A DNA stretch of 64,000 nucleotides from Rhyacophila brunnea (lineage: Eukaryota; Arthropoda; Insecta; Trichoptera; Rhyacophilidae): contig JAGYXB010000797.1 of assembly GCA_022495005.1 (NCBI GenBank), positions 1,364,001 to 1,428,000 of the forward strand, written 5' to 3'. Both the position numbers and the translations under genes were made by a program. The notes under the pieces are model-generated. The model made no database searches. It was not told the DNA's origin and saw only the letters and a program-made list of their open reading frames with translations. The stretch's first letter is position 1. Every line of letters starts with the position of its first letter. Below are positions 1 to 11,891 of the stretch, piece after piece.

Positions 1-61
1 ATTATTTGTTTGTTTTTTATTTACTTCATATCAAGTATAAGTTTGAGCATATTGAGCATAA

Positions 62-145
62 TAATTCAATAGAAAATTAAAAACGTTATGTAATTATACA
101 AAAGTTCTTTTTATCTTGTAATTATTTAGTTATAAAATACGGAAT
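62..145 (+). repeat. R1 interspersed repeat, 3' end only
   Basis: The AAAACGTT and AAAGTTCTTTTTATCTTGTAATTA stretch (given here in part) matches the 3' ends of longer R1 copies near 4.1, 22.4, 28.9, 37.7 and 41.5 kb. Only the terminal portion is present. Confidence 0.55.
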
Positions 146-288
146 ATTTTTACCGGCGCAAACACTGATAACAGATAACTTATCTGGTACGTTGGTAAAT
201 TATATAATATTATATAGTATAATATAATATTATTACTGTCGAAATGTCTACTTAAAATTCGACGTACCTGTATTTATATATATTTTAC

Positions 289-350
289 AGTAGCGGATGT
301 AGGCTGTTAAGATCCGCCATACATAGTGCACATTAAACTTTTTTGGTCAT
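289..350. repeat. solo terminus of a hAT-like repeat
   Basis: Begins CAGTAGCGGATGTAGGCTG and continues through a segment (GATCCGCCATACATAGTGCAC) that matches, inverted, the sequence at 30460-30540. CAGT-type termini are typical of hAT elements. No partner end was found nearby, so this is called a fragment. Confidence 0.4.
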
Positions 351-384
351 TGATATTTTGTTTTTATTTAAGACATTAAAATTA

Positions 385-560
385 AAATTAAAATTTGTCG
401 CAATTAAGTACGGCGCCTATAGCACGGTCGTCTATGAGCATGAGCGCGGAACCCGAGGGATGCATGTTCGATTCATGCTAGGTGTCTTACTATTTCCAAA
501 AAGATAAATTCTGTTTGTTATAAAATGGCTATAAGTGTTTTCAAAATTATGTATGAAAAC
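385..560 (+). repeat. tRNA-derived SINE, family S1 (copy 1)
   Basis: Contains a pol III box B-like GTTCGATTC at 465-473 inside a self-complementary T-arm, preceded by a degenerate box A region. The block starting AAAATTTGTCGCAATTAA and the tail (TTGTTATAAAATGGC...AAGTGTTTTC) recur at 27612-27860 and, without box B, at 63103-63270. The head looks tRNA-derived; the parent tRNA cannot be told. Confidence 0.6.
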
Positions 561-1398
561 AGTAACAGTTCGCTACAAACGAATCAACAATAATTCGATA
601 TAAATTGGACATATTTATGCAAAAAAGTAGCCAGTCCACAAAAATAAAAAAAATGAGATTTGATATAGATCAGATGCGAGAAGGTTTTCTCTACATTCTG
701 CTGAATTCTGCCAAGCCACAAAAGAATTATTCTTGAAATAAAATAGTATTTACAATTTTACATTTTACATTTTTACATACATTTTTAATAATCATGCTAT
801 TACTAAAGTGCCATTATCTAACCTCGACATTATTGTGGATTTGCTAAATTCTGCATAACTACGTTCAATTAAAGTTAATTTAAACAGTTTTTCTTGTCAC
901 CTTTTATCAGTTGAACTTTTAAATATGTATAAAATTATCACATATAGAAGGTTTTCTTCATTATATCATTAGTTTCACAATAACTTTCATCACAATGAAA
1001 ACATTGTCCACACAAAAAGTACAAAACTGGCACTAACATAGGCCCCTTAAAATCAAGGTAAAGAGTTTCAAATTGTCCAGTATTGCCTTTTTGACATTTG
1101 CCGCGACATACAATGTTCCGGGACGTGTCGGGAATTCCCCGGTTCCGGCAGCGCACAAGCCTTCAAATTATTTTTCTATCAACTTTTCCGCTGTTTCGTT
1201 CCCTTTGTTGGAGAATTTTTGCGGGAAGTTTTCTCTTCATTTTTTCCGGTTACAGATTCGAGAAAATATTATTATGAATAAGTTTTTCACTTGTTTTTCG
1301 ACAACTAATAAAAATTTACATTAGTAAGTATACTCATGAATCATCCATACGTTCATTCATTAAGAGTTGCATTCGTGGAATATTACCATAAATCTGTT
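561..1398. other. non-coding stretch, no gene seen
   Basis: AT-rich sequence with only short chance reading frames, stops in all frames and no recognisable protein similarity. It ends at the target duplication AATCTGTT of the hAT-like element that starts at 1399. Confidence 0.6.
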
Positions 1399-1524
1399 CA
1401 GTGACGTCCCTAGATAAAATGACGCCCTTATGCAGCGAAAAAAGGCCGCCCCATTTTTTATACAGTATTTTTCATTATCCTTTCATGACTAAAATATCTA
1501 AGAAATGTGTTTTATATGGAGATA

Positions 1525-2810
1525 CGAGGGTGGGTCAATAATTCCTTAGAAAAAAGCATTAAAACAGTTTTTATTTTTGTATTTTTTTTTTATTTCTCAA
1601 CATAATCTCCTTGGAGCTCAATACACTTGGTTAGACGTTTCTCAATTTTTTTAAACCGTCAGAAAAATAAGTTTTCGGAATGTCCTCAAAATAAGCATTT
1701 GTCCGATCGATGACTTCTTCATTTGAAAAAAAACGTTGTCCACTTAGCCATTTTTTTAAGTTTGGGAAAAGGAAAAAGTCACTGGGAGCTAAATCTGGCG
1801 AATACGGTGGGTGGTCGACCAATTCAAACTTCAATTCTTCAATTTTAGCCATTGATCGTAAACATGTGTGAACACGGGCATTGTCCTGATGAAAGAGGAT
1901 TTTTTTCCTGTTTAAATGAGGCCGTTTTTCTTCAATTTTGTTTTTTAGCTGGTCCAATAAAAATGCATAATAATCCCCTGTTATTGTTTTCCTTTTTCCA
2001 AATAGTCAACGAAAATAATTTCACGTGCATCCCAAAATACAGTAGCCATAACCTTACCAGCTGATTTTACGGTTTCGCCTTCTTTGGACATGGTTCGCCT
2101 TTCGCAATCCACTGCTTTGACTGTTCTTTCGTCTCAGGAGTATAGTGGTGTATCCATGTTTCATCTACAGTCACAAAGCGACGAAAAAATTCATCCGGAT
2201 TGCGTTGCATGAGCGACAACAGGGCTTTAGAGGCCACCACCCTATTGCGTTTATTGTCGACTGTGAGCAAACGCGGCACCCATCTTGCAGAAACTTTTTC
2301 ATGCCCAATTTGTCATGTAAAATAGAAATGACGCTACCTTTTGAGATCCCTGTAACCTCAATTATCTCACTCAACTTTAATCTTCGGTCACTTAACACCA
2401 TATCGTGGATTTTATTGATCATTTCTGGTGTAGTCACCTCTACAGGACGTCCTGAGCGTGGTTCATCCTTTGATGTACGACCACGTTTAAATTCATTTAA
2501 CCAGTTATAAATAGTTGCAAGTGAAGGAGCAGATGTGCCGTGAACTAAATCCAACTCATTTTTTATTTCCTTTGCTGTTAACCCTTTTTATATTAAAATG
2601 TTTAATAACAGCTCTAAACTCAATTTTCTCCATTTTTGTAAACAAACAAATTTTTTTTTTAAATGTACGAGAAACACACAACAACCCGACCAATCTGATT
2701 GAAACTTCGCAGCATACTGAATCGGTAGTGCCGCTGCATGAAAACAAACCGCTTACAGTACTAGTCGCGCCACCTGTCGGCTTTTCTAAGGACTTATTGA
2801 CCCACCCTCG
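1525..2810 (-). mobile_element. mariner transposon (defective)
   Basis: Terminal inverted repeats begin CGAGGGTGGGTCAATAA on both sides with one mismatch over about 27 bp, and a TA dinucleotide flanks each end, the mariner target. The 1286-bp length is normal for the family. It encodes a broken transposase on the minus strand and is inserted inside a hAT-like element. Confidence 0.9.
1560..2633 (-). pseudogene. mariner transposase pseudogene (DD34D)
   Basis: This would be the DNA transposase that cuts and joins the mariner ends. The start is taken as the ATG at 2633 (MEKIEFRAVIKH), which opens the helix-turn-helix region. Visible family marks are the linker-like RSGRP segment, VTVDETWIHHY (first catalytic Asp), HQDNARVH (second Asp) and YSPDLAPSD (third Asp), with 34 residues between the second and third, so DD34D. 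The reading frame is broken at least three times: near 2580, near 2285 (after the KKFLQDG segment) and between 2067 and 1957; the C terminus is also shifted near 1640. All catalytic aspartates remain recognisable, but no full-length protein can be made. Confidence 0.9.
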
Positions 2811-2996
2811 TACATTACCGAAAAAATATATACTACTAAATCTAATTTAAATTCTACCTCTGTTTCAATAGAAATATTGTGAGTCCACGGTTTCAAATAC
2901 ATTTAAAAATACACCTGGCAACTTCCAAAATTCGCGAGAGACTAGCTAAAATATTTGGATAAATTTAAATTTGGCAAATATGTACCTTCCTATAAT

Positions 2997-3230
2997 TCAA
3001 AAATCTGCACGTGTCATTGCTGATTATCAAGAACGTGACCTCCAAGGACAATAGAAGTAAACTAGACATCGCGAACCCGAGAAAAAATACAATCCTTTTA
3101 AACCTTGTAGGTATCAAAAATCTGCACGTGTCATTGCTGATTATCAAGAATGTGACCTCCAAAGGCAATGGAAGTAAACTAGACATCGCGAACCCGACAA
3201 AAATACAATCCTTTTAAACCTTGTAGGTAT
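2997..3230. repeat. 117-bp tandem duplication
   Basis: Two adjacent copies begin TCAAAAATCTGCACGTGTCA (about 2997 and 3114) and both run through a GACATCGCGAACCCGA segment to CTTTTAAACCTTGTAGGTA. They differ at a handful of bases. The duplication lies in the right-hand part of the hAT-like element, and the short frames across it are not genes. Confidence 0.85.
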
Positions 3231-3455
3231 CTATGTTAATTAATACATTATTTTTGTTTCCACGCAGTGAGCTGATTTGTTAATGGAAAGATTTTTCCGT
3301 TATTTGGTACCAAGTTTAGGTAGATATTTCTATACAAACCTACTGATTCTCTTCGATTTGCCGCCCTTAAAGTAACTGCCGCCCCAAAGCGACGCTTGAT
3401 CTGCCTACCCCCACGGGATGTCACTAAATCTGTTTGCGTCAATAATTCCTGTGAG

Positions 3456-3843
3456 TTATCCATGGCCCCCACAAGGGGAGTCTGACAGGGCTCTAGCCTA
3501 GGGGCCCGGCGAGCTGAGTCCACCAAATAAGTGAGATAAACACACATCATAAATTTGCTTTAATAGTAAAAAAAATAGTCGCCTGCTTTCTTCAATAATC
3601 TTATTATTTAAAATTATGTGGTTGTACGATACATTTTTTAATTGTGTATCAATACTCGACAACTCCATGATTCAAATAAATGTGCAAAAAACACTAAATA
3701 TACACATTAATTTTACCGCGTGCACCATTTAGAAAACGCTACGTAGAGCGTCACACTGTCTTTGTCCTTAATGATAATAGGTAGGGGGGCCCGCCAAAGA
3801 TCCTAGCCTAGGGGCCCGGTTCAGGATGTGGGGGCCATGGATA
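3456..3843. mobile_element. MITE-like segment with inverted ends
   Basis: TATCCATGGCCCCCACA on the left is repeated inverted near 3827-3843. The GC-rich block CTAGCCTAGGGGCCCGG is present at both ends in direct orientation. Part of the same end sequence recurs at 33092-33130. The family is unassigned and target duplications are not clear. Confidence 0.45.
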
Positions 3844-4074
3844 TATCTCATCGAAAAATTTAAATTCCATGAAAACAGTGCATATCATAATTAGCGATTC
3901 AATGACCTTGAGATAGTCAACAAGTCTAATCAAATAACTTGTGATTTGCCAAGCCGTTACCCATCTAGATTGAAAATTAAGACAAGAAAATACACATATC
4001 TTCAAGAACTTAAACATAACATGCCTGTTGATTTTCACAAGTACTACGACAATATACCGTAATATGAATAATTA

Positions 4075-4520
4075 CAATATAAAAAGATACTTTTATGTAC
4101 AGCGTTTTTAAAGTTTATGTTGAATCATATAAACTTGACTTGCTAGCTTAAACGATTAAAAAAAATTGTACTTGATAGAAATAATACTGAAATGTCATTT
4201 TGATTTCCATAGTAACGCACGTATATATTAATAATTTAGTTGGTAGGACCCCAGGCCCCTAGCAACCATTAATAGTGGATTGGATTACGGATTTCTTCCG
4301 AAATAACTTTTCATACAAAACAGAATTAACTGAAAATGAATTCAATTCTACTTAAAGATGGCTAAAAGTATTTAAAAATGCATTGGCATTGTGTTATATA
4401 TCCTAAAAGTTTCAAATGTCTAGCTAGTCGGAAAATTAGTTAAAAATCGATTGCAAGATTTGTACCGGACAAATAAGAATACGACCTAATAAAAACTTTG
4501 TAAAATGAGTAGATTGATGT
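4075..4520 (-). repeat. R1 interspersed repeat
   Basis: About 450 bp in inverted orientation relative to the copies at 28846 and 37630. Shared landmarks are CATAGTAACGCACGTATATA, ACAGAATTAACTGAAAATGA, TTTCAAATGTCTAGCTAGTC and the end AATAAAAACTTTGTAAAA. There is no coding content. Confidence 0.75.
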
Positions 4521-4524
4521 CATT

Positions 4525-5304
4525 GTTACTTTGTTGCATGTTTTTTAATATAACATAATCACAACTGATGTAAATGCAAATGCCATTATCATTACCTATT
4601 ATCATTTTCATGTACCTACTAGGTTTTATTCTTTTTAGTTTTAATAATGTTGTTTTTTATTTTTAAATCTTGAAAATTATAAATGCTTCCAAAAAACATT
4701 TCATAGGTATATGCTTAAGAAAGTCTCATCTCCTAGATATATATTTCTAAGCTGAAATGTAACTAACTTCTCGTAACTCCAAAAATATACTATAACTATT
4801 ATGTGTATAATTAAAACAATATTTTAGAGCACATAAATTAGTTTCTCATAAAACATACTTCCAAAGTGTATCTCAAAATCCTAAAAAATAATACTAGTTT
4901 AAAAATTAAACAGTTTTTTGTCTCTCCTGTAAAGTTGGCAAAAGTGGACTTTTACAAATTAAAGTGATAATTTGACACTTTGCAACACATTATTTAAAAT
5001 ACGACAACACTACCGAGTGATAAATAACCTCACATTTTTTGACAGAAGAGGCAGATAATGAAAGACGATTTGCTGTAGATTTAAAAAAAAAACTAATAAT
5101 AAACCTTGTTTCAAAACTACTTATTTTTTAATTTATTAACATTTGTATACATAATTACCTATTATTTTTTTTACCCCGAGCGAAACAGACCCTGGAGTGG
5201 AGCTGGAGCAAGTATTAGGTTCCGGAGCGGAGCAGGAGCGGAGGAACTCAAAAAACGGTCCACTCCAACTCTCTAACTGGAACCATTCCCCTCTAACCCC
5301 TCTA
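4525..5304. other. non-coding stretch with a low-complexity GC-rich patch
   Basis: AT-rich DNA without a gene. At 5173-5300 there is a purine-rich GGAGCGGAGC-type tract followed by CCCCTCTAACCCCT repeats, unlike its surroundings and probably simple-sequence DNA attached to the LINE remnant that follows. Confidence 0.5.
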
Positions 5305-5424
5305 ACCCCTAACCATTAACCATAATACCCACCGAATCACCTTCTAAGGTTTCCTTGAAAATAGCTTCTGAGTACATGTTAAATAGCAGAGGTGACAAAT
5401 TGGCGTATTCACACCTCAACGCTC
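5305..5424 (-). pseudogene. LINE reverse transcriptase fragment
   Basis: About 40 codons on the minus strand read a reverse-transcriptase motif B context: LSPLLFNMYSEAIF, then KETLEGDSVGIMVNG. This matches the 'QGC-LSPLLFN-Y' segment of non-LTR polymerases. It stops after IMVNG, and the catalytic YADD block is absent. The adjoining 5415-5500 recurs at 48484-48570, so both are pieces of one LINE family. Confidence 0.6.
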
Positions 5425-5499
5425 GCTCTCCGAATGCCAGCGAGTCCAAAATTTTGTCGCGCCTATAGTTGAAAATTATTTGCCGTTTTACTGATGTAT

Positions 5500-6311
5500 C
5501 GTCTTAAGTATTTTTTGCCTGCCGCATACATTTTAATAATTGTCTAATTAATTAAATTAACATAAACGTAAATAATTGAATGCGACTTTTTTTTTAAATT
5601 TAAATAAAATTAAAAATTCTCTCTGTCTTTTTGAAGACTTATGATGAGTTTTTGTTTTTTCATAATTAAGTGGAATTTAAACATTTTTTCCAAACCACCA
5701 GACAACTTTTTAAGTCAACGAAAATTTTTAATTAACACCTTTAAAATATAAAGAAAAAAACACTCACAAAGGTAAGTATTTTTCTGTAGTATTTTAATAT
5801 ACCAGGTATCTTTCCATCGCAATGGTTGTACCTGAATTTTTCCATTTACCTACCTACAATTTTATTGCTATTTTGATTATTTCTAAGTAAAAAAATGATT
5901 TCCGAAATTGATGAGAGTATTAAAAGTTCATGTTAATGCAATCAAATTTTTTTACTTTAAAAATACAAAGCATCTTCATTACGCACATCGTGGAACCCAA
6001 AAAAGGAGGGGGGGTGACAGGATTCATTTCTGACGGCCCGTGCTTATGGGGCCCGGCGTGGAAGGTCGGCCAGTTAAGTGTTGTGAAGTGAACTATTATT
6101 TTATTAGATACATTTAGGGCATTCAATTACCTGGAGGCAAATACTCGCACTACGCAATTGGCGGTTGACCTACTAAGAATTCAGTTGGTTAACCGCGTAA
6201 AAGTACCCGGTTTTGATACGCGTGGTTAACCGGCTTAGGTTTAATCCGATTTAAATGCCCACATGTATCATCATTTAAACTGATTTATTTTACCATATAA
6301 AAAATAGGGTA
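5500..6311. other. non-coding stretch, no gene seen
   Basis: AT-rich intergenic sequence. Around 6000-6070 it contains a GC-rich block with GGGGCCCGGCG that resembles the GGGGCCCGG ends of the segment at 3456-3843, probably a solitary repeat end. Confidence 0.45.
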
Positions 6312-9010
6312 TCAGATGCTTAATTGATTATTATTTGTAAGTATGTACCTACTGCAAAACTGAAAAAATATTATCACTATTAAGAATAAATTTAAATAAT
6401 TGTCATTCATACGGTGCACATGACCTAGCCATCGCAGTCTCCCAATCTTAATTGATTGAACTGAGCTGCAATCTTCGTACAGCCCGTAGAGCTCAGCATT
6501 ATATCTTCTCCTCCAATTGGTGCCATCCCTGATCGGTCCATATATACGGCGGAAAATTTTTCTTTCAAAGATGTTCAGGGCTCGTTCATTTCGCAGAGTT
6601 AATGTCCAGGTTTCCGATGCGTAGGTGAGCACTGGCTTTACAAGTGTCTTGTAAAGAGTGCTTTTAGTTCGGTGAGATAGTATGCGGGACTTAAAATGTC
6701 TTAACAGGCCAACGTAGCATTTATTCGCAAACATGATTCTCTCGTTGATTTCTTCTGTAATATCATTATGTCGAGTTACAAGAGATCCAAGGTATATGAA
6801 ACTGTCGACCGTGTCATACTTGTATGCACCAATATCTAACTTTGGTGCAACTTCTCGTGGTGTGACATAGACAGGCATGTATTTAGTTTTTGCCTCGTTT
6901 ATTTGTAAACCCATTCTTTTGGCAGAGGCTTCTAGTGCTGTGAATGCCTTTTTCAGCGCCAATTCTGATATGGCAATGATGTCGATATCATCGGCATACG
7001 CCAACAGCTGCACAGGCTTTGTAAATATCGTGCCGCTGCCACGGGCATCAATCTTTGCATCCCGTATCGCCTTTTCTAGCACAATATTGAAAAGAAGGCA
7101 TGCCAGAGCGTCACTTTGCCTGAGGCTATTCAGTGATATAAATGGCTTGGATATTTCTGCTTGAAGCTTCACCCGGTATTGTACTGGTGTCATTGTCATC
7201 TCTACAAGTTTAATTATTTTCGTCGGAATTTCAAATTCTCGCATTGTTTCGTATAACCGGTATCGATTAATGCTATCATAAGCTGCCTTAAAATCTATGA
7301 ACAGGTGATATGCGTTAATACTGAATTTAGTGGTCTTTTCTAGATTCTGCCTTAGAGTAAATATTTGAGTAACACATGATCTCCCTCGTCAAAAGCCTCC
7401 TTGGTAGTGCCCGAGTATTCCTTCTACAATGGGTTCCAGCCGCTGGAATATCAGAATCGACAACAGTTTATATGCAGTGTTAAGGAGTGTCACCTCTCTG
7501 TAGTTACTACATTCTAGTTGGTCTCCTTTCTTGTGCAGGGGACAAATCAGCCCATCCTTCCACTCTTCTGGCATCTTTTCTGAAGTCCATACTTGGTGGA
7601 TATGCAAATGTTTGAGCAGGTTTTCTCCCCCACATTTTATTAATTCACTCTGTAGGTTATCTATTCCAGGTGACTTGTTTGTGTTTAACCTTGACATGGC
7701 ACCTTTTACCTCATTTAATGTCGGTGGTTCTTCGTTATCATCCATGCCACTTTGTACTGATTCCTGGTCATGAGCATTAATGTTAGTGTTGCCGGCATCA
7801 TTATGGGGGGTATTTAAATGTTGATCAAAGAAACCTACCCACCGGGCAAGAATACGGTGCTTTGCTGTGAGTAACATGCCATCGTCATCCTTGCACACTG
7901 TGATACGAGGCTTGAAACCCTTCCTAACATTATTTATCTTTCTATAGAACAGCCGTCTTTCTTGGGCTTTATAATGTTCTTGGAGTAGGATCATTTCCTT
8001 TTTTAAATAATCACGTTGCTTTTTCTTGTGTAGTTTTTTTTCGTCACGCCGGCGTTTTTTATACTCATCGTCTGATGCCCGTGTCTTCTTCTGTAGCATC
8101 ATTAAGTAAGCCTCATTCTTTCTCGTAGTAACTTCGCGGCAATCTTCGTCAAACCATTCTGATCGTTCACCTGTTTTTCGGCGTCCTAAGGTATCATTAG
8201 CTGAGGATACTATGGCAGTCTTGCACTCTTCCCAGTGTTGATTCACCTCTTCATGGTCTCCAACCTCAACATTGTCGCTCAGGTGAGTGTTCAAGCGCTC
8301 CTGGTACCGAGCCAGCTCCTGCGGAATCTTCATTTTCTCTGTGTCAAAGGGTTTTGGTCTTGCTCCCATTTCCTTTTTGGTATTTGAGTTCTTTGCTCTA
8401 ACTTTTTCACACACTAGGAAATGGTCTGAATCTACATTAGCCCCTCTGTATGTTTGGACAATTATTAGATCCGATATGTGCCTGTTGTCTATCAAAATAT
8501 GGTCTATTTGGTTTATTGTGCACCCATCCGGGGATTTCCAAGTTCCCTTATATATATCCTTACGGGGAAACATTGTGCTACCAATAACCATATTTAGTGA
8601 CGCTGCACAGTTAATTAGTCGGGTACCATTGTCATTACTTTCATTGTGAAGACTATGTTTTCCGACAATGGCAGTGTAGATGGCCCGTCCTATTTTGGCA
8701 TTTAGATTACCGAATATTATTTTAACATCGTGATTTGGGCAACTGTTGTACGTGCTTACTAATGCATCGTAGAAGTCCTCTTTTTCCTCATCCGACTTAT
8801 ACTCTGTAGGGGCATGTACGCTTATAAATAAGTAATTGAAGAAACTTCCTTTAATTCGCAGTCGCATGAACCTGGGGTTGACTGTTTCGAATCCAATAAT
8901 TAAATATTTCAATCGTTTGCTTACAATGAATCCAGTCCCAAAGTGATGTTCACTATCATGTGCAAACTGAAAATCTATTTGGATCGCAATCGCTTTGCGC
9001 TCACAAACGG
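6312..9010 (-). mobile_element. 5'-truncated RTE-like LINE
   Basis: A non-LTR retrotransposon on the minus strand with an AP-like endonuclease and a reverse transcriptase in one frame, as in RTE-clade elements (often annotated 'craniofacial development protein 2-like'). Homology begins abruptly near 9010 inside the endonuclease, typical of incomplete target-primed reverse transcription. The 3' end is near 6312-6400. Target duplications were not found. Confidence 0.85.
6412..9010 (-). pseudogene. RTE-like endonuclease/reverse transcriptase pseudogene
   Basis: The frame extends upstream of the first methionine at 8912 through HDSEHHFGTGFIVSKRLKY, so the true start is lost. In order it shows endonuclease motifs (SVHAPTE; GNLNAKIG, where families usually have GD-NAKIG; DSDHFLV), a basic linker, the RT opening (NTNKSPGIDN), HKKGDQLECSNYREVTLLNT and, after a frameshift at about 7380, FKAAYDSINR (motif A), SLRQSDALACLLFN (motif B, Gly to Ser changes) and YADDIDI (catalytic motif C). 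The C-terminal region has LVKPVLTYASETWTL and the RLRWLGHVHRM motif. One frameshift, truncation and altered key residues make it inactive. The RTE assignment is by domain order and resemblance. Confidence 0.88.
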
Positions 9011-10711
9011 AGTATTGTTCATAATAACATTAACAATAATAACTTCGCAAAGTGAGTGATACACATATGAATAACAATGAAAAGTTGCGCGATGTCTTCA
9101 AAAATGCAGGCAGTGCGTAGCACTTGCATGGTATTAAAGGAGCCGCCGCTGGTCCCTAGGGATCCATAGAAAATCAATAGCAAAACGCGAATGTATTGCA
9201 TCATACTCCCCTTAGCAATTATTGGTATTAAGTAAGGACTGGGAGCCATGGTGTACATAATTTATATCGTTAATGAAATTTCTTTTACTGTGTTAACTGT
9301 CAGTTATTCATGGTGAAACTGTATTGTATTCAAGGACGGCTCTTGTATAGGAGCAAAGGTGCACTGATCTCCTAAATTATTACGTAACTATATAATAATA
9401 AGTACGTATTCAAATACCTTTATATTGTATGAATTAATTATTGTAAAATATCTTTAATTTGTCGCCCGTCTGAACGTATAAAATTTGCGTAATTTCTGGC
9501 GGCCTGCATGTATGCATAGGTACGTCTTTCGTAGTATTAATTGTGCAGGAGAGAAATCGAACCGCCTGGCGATGATTTTTTTTTCACGCTGCCGATAATA
9601 TGGGCTCAGTTGTGATCTTTTTTTGTTTCCGAACGTGCAATATTTACCTCACTTGGAACACTGTCCCTCCCGATCCGAGCTTATGAGCGCAGACGACATT
9701 TTCACGACAATACTGTGTTTGACTGGCGCGAATAATAACAACTCACAAACGCTTTTGAAGTCGATACAATATTCCCGCGTAATATTTCAAATTATTATTT
9801 CGTACGTTATGAGGTAAATGCTCTGTTGTTTGCCATATAATATTGAATCGATCAAAATATCGATTAGAGTGATATTGTGATCATTAAGTTAGGTGTAGCA
9901 ATCTCAACATACAAATACTAGGCACAAAACTCTAACAATCTAATTCGTCTAATTACAAAAGGCGACAAGTTCACAATTCAATATTTTCGGGTAACAACGT
10001 TTTTATGTTTCAAGCTTCAATTATTTGTTTTAACGTGAGATTATTTTTTCCGTTGTATTTTATGTCGAAATTAGAACCAAATGACAATTTGTTTCAGCCG
10101 ATAAACTCTTAAATGTAACAAATATAGGCAAAATAAAATAAGACGTAGCGCTACTTGTGCCTCACTTTTTAATTTATTCCGCATAAGGCACATATTTCCG
10201 TGGCACTGTCATGAGTTTACTGGATGCTGAAGCATGGGAAACGCCATTTCCAATATTGAACGTTCTCTTATTGGTTGACTTAAACACGCGCAAAAACAAC
10301 CGTGCTTTAAATAATAATATGAAATACGGACTTGGCGCTTTTTGTAATAAATCGAAACTTAAAATATTTTTTTTTCGTAGGATTTTGTCGCGTTTTGGAA
10401 TTTATAGATCAATACATATTGTGTAAAATTATACAAAGAATACGTGCGTATTTTTTTCTCGATTTTGACCAAATGTGGACTTATCGCTTTTTGGAATATA
10501 TCTCATATATAGAAGCCGCACTGTAGAGCTTCCGTCGCAGACACCTTGACAACACTGACTATAAAAAGAGCTTTAAAAACGTTTACAATGAACAAGTGGT
10601 TAAATCAAGTCTAGCTACAAATTTTTTGGTAACCGTCGCAAAAATAATATTATCACAATACATAACTTAAAAACACCTCGGATAAGAAAAATATTATTTG
10701 AAAAAAATACG
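9011..10711. other. non-coding stretch, no gene seen
   Basis: No convincing coding region: only short frames without recognisable motifs or codon bias. I see no clear element ends apart from the truncated LINE boundary at about 9010. Confidence 0.5.
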
Positions 10712-10787
10712 ATGCTCGACGGGATTTGAACCCGTATAACGACTGGTATCGCACAAACAGTGCATTAACTAAGTATGCTACGAGCCT
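10712..10787 (-). tRNA. tRNA-like sequence (possible tRNA pseudogene)
   Basis: Read on the minus strand, the acceptor halves AGGCTCG and CGAGCAT pair at six of seven positions. A D-arm GCAT...ATGC and a perfect T-arm ACGGG-TTCAAAT-CCCGT are present; TTCAAAT matches the box B loop. The anticodon arm is imperfect: its stem pairs at only about three positions and the segment is one base too long, so the anticodon (possibly TGC) is uncertain. This is either a decayed tRNA gene or the head of a tRNA-derived repeat. Confidence 0.55.
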
Positions 10788-10799
10788 CCTATTTAATTG

Positions 10800-11610
10800 C
10801 GACAATTTAAACTAGTAGTGGATATTCGAGTGACTCATGTTGAGCGACATGATGTGCGCCCGTTTAGCCGGCTTGCACATCACAACTCGCCTTGTGTGCC
10901 TGACGGCCATAAATCAAAACTTTTGAGACCGCCGGCGAATGTTGCATGCTACAACCTCGCACATCTGCCTAGCGGCAAACGTCAAACGCGAAAAAGGAGA
11001 AGTCTCTCGTCTGCCATTTTTATTGTGTTGATTGTATGAACAAACGTCAAACGCGGTGACCAGCGATGAGCGAGCAATGACAGTGTAGACGGAGACAGAG
11101 ACAGAAATGGCCGGTGGCCGCAGGCTGTGCGCATGCGAGGAGTCGACAATTTTTGAGATCGACATGCAGGCTTTGGCCAATGCAACTCGAGGCATGTCGC
11201 AGGGTCGCAGAGTCGCAGTTTCATCGGCCAATCTGCGAAGCTCCATTTGATAACGTTTGTTTCTTGGTTTACGATGACGTCACCTTGACGAATTTGTCGT
11301 AAGACGCATGCGGCGAGTTCTGATGTGCGAGCCCACTTACAGTTGCCACCATCTGACGCGAGACATGCGCGCGGCTGGTGCGTTCGCTTGCGAAGCGATG
11401 AACACGTCCAGCGTCAGGTAGAAACATCGCACTCTTTTGCGTGCAACGTTGAAGGACAGTGCGCAACATCGCAGCGTCACGTAAACTCTATGTTGCGTGT
11501 CATGTCGATGGACACTTTGTCGCCTAGTGAATACGTGGCTTAACTGCAGATATAAGTAAATTCACCACTAGGTGCTTTAGAACTTTGACGCGACATTCGA
11601 GCTACGCCGA
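10800..11610. other. GC- and CpG-richer island of unknown nature
   Basis: Clearly richer in G, C and CpG than its neighbours, with repeated words (CAAACGTCAAACGCG at about 10978 and 11041; GATGTGCG at both ends). Several overlapping frames of 60-110 codons exist on both strands, but none has a recognisable motif, which is what CpG-rich DNA with few stop codons gives. It may be a non-autonomous element or a CpG island; no terminal repeats could be defined. Confidence 0.4.
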
Positions 11611-11891
11611 TAAAATTCAAAACGTTTCATTGTGTAAATATAAGCCACTCCAAAATAATATTACCAAAATTGGTAGATATTTTTTCAAGAATCTTGTGAC
11701 TAATCAAATAATATGTTTTTTTTATCTTGATTTTATTAAAACGCACAGTTGATTAAATTCACCAATATTTACCAACTTGTTCGAAAAAAATTGATTTTAC
11801 AATAGATACCGCTCACCCGTTACTGCACCCATTATTTTAAAGTTTTTCTTAAGTCTATATTGACAATTCATTTTTGATATCGTTGGAGCCA

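Larger units (their letters stand above)
1399..3426. mobile_element. hAT-type non-autonomous element, interrupted by a mariner
   Basis: The ends are CAGTGACGTCCC on the left and the reverse complement of TAGTGACATCCC on the right. A perfect 8-bp target duplication AATCTGTT flanks it (1391-1398 and 3427-3434), which is the hAT length. About 740 bp remain once the mariner at 1525-2810 is removed, with no transposase of its own. A 117-bp tandem duplication lies inside (about 2997-3230). Related ends sit alone near 31240-31284 and 56070-56113. Confidence 0.75.

Noticed and set aside
2965..3217. Small frames with internally repeated peptide text
   Set aside because: The repetition comes from the 117-bp tandem duplication in a non-coding transposon end.
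10797..11543. Overlapping frames of 60-110 codons in the GC-rich island
   Set aside because: Found on both strands in several phases, as expected where CpG-rich sequence has few stops; no domain or signal peptide is evident.
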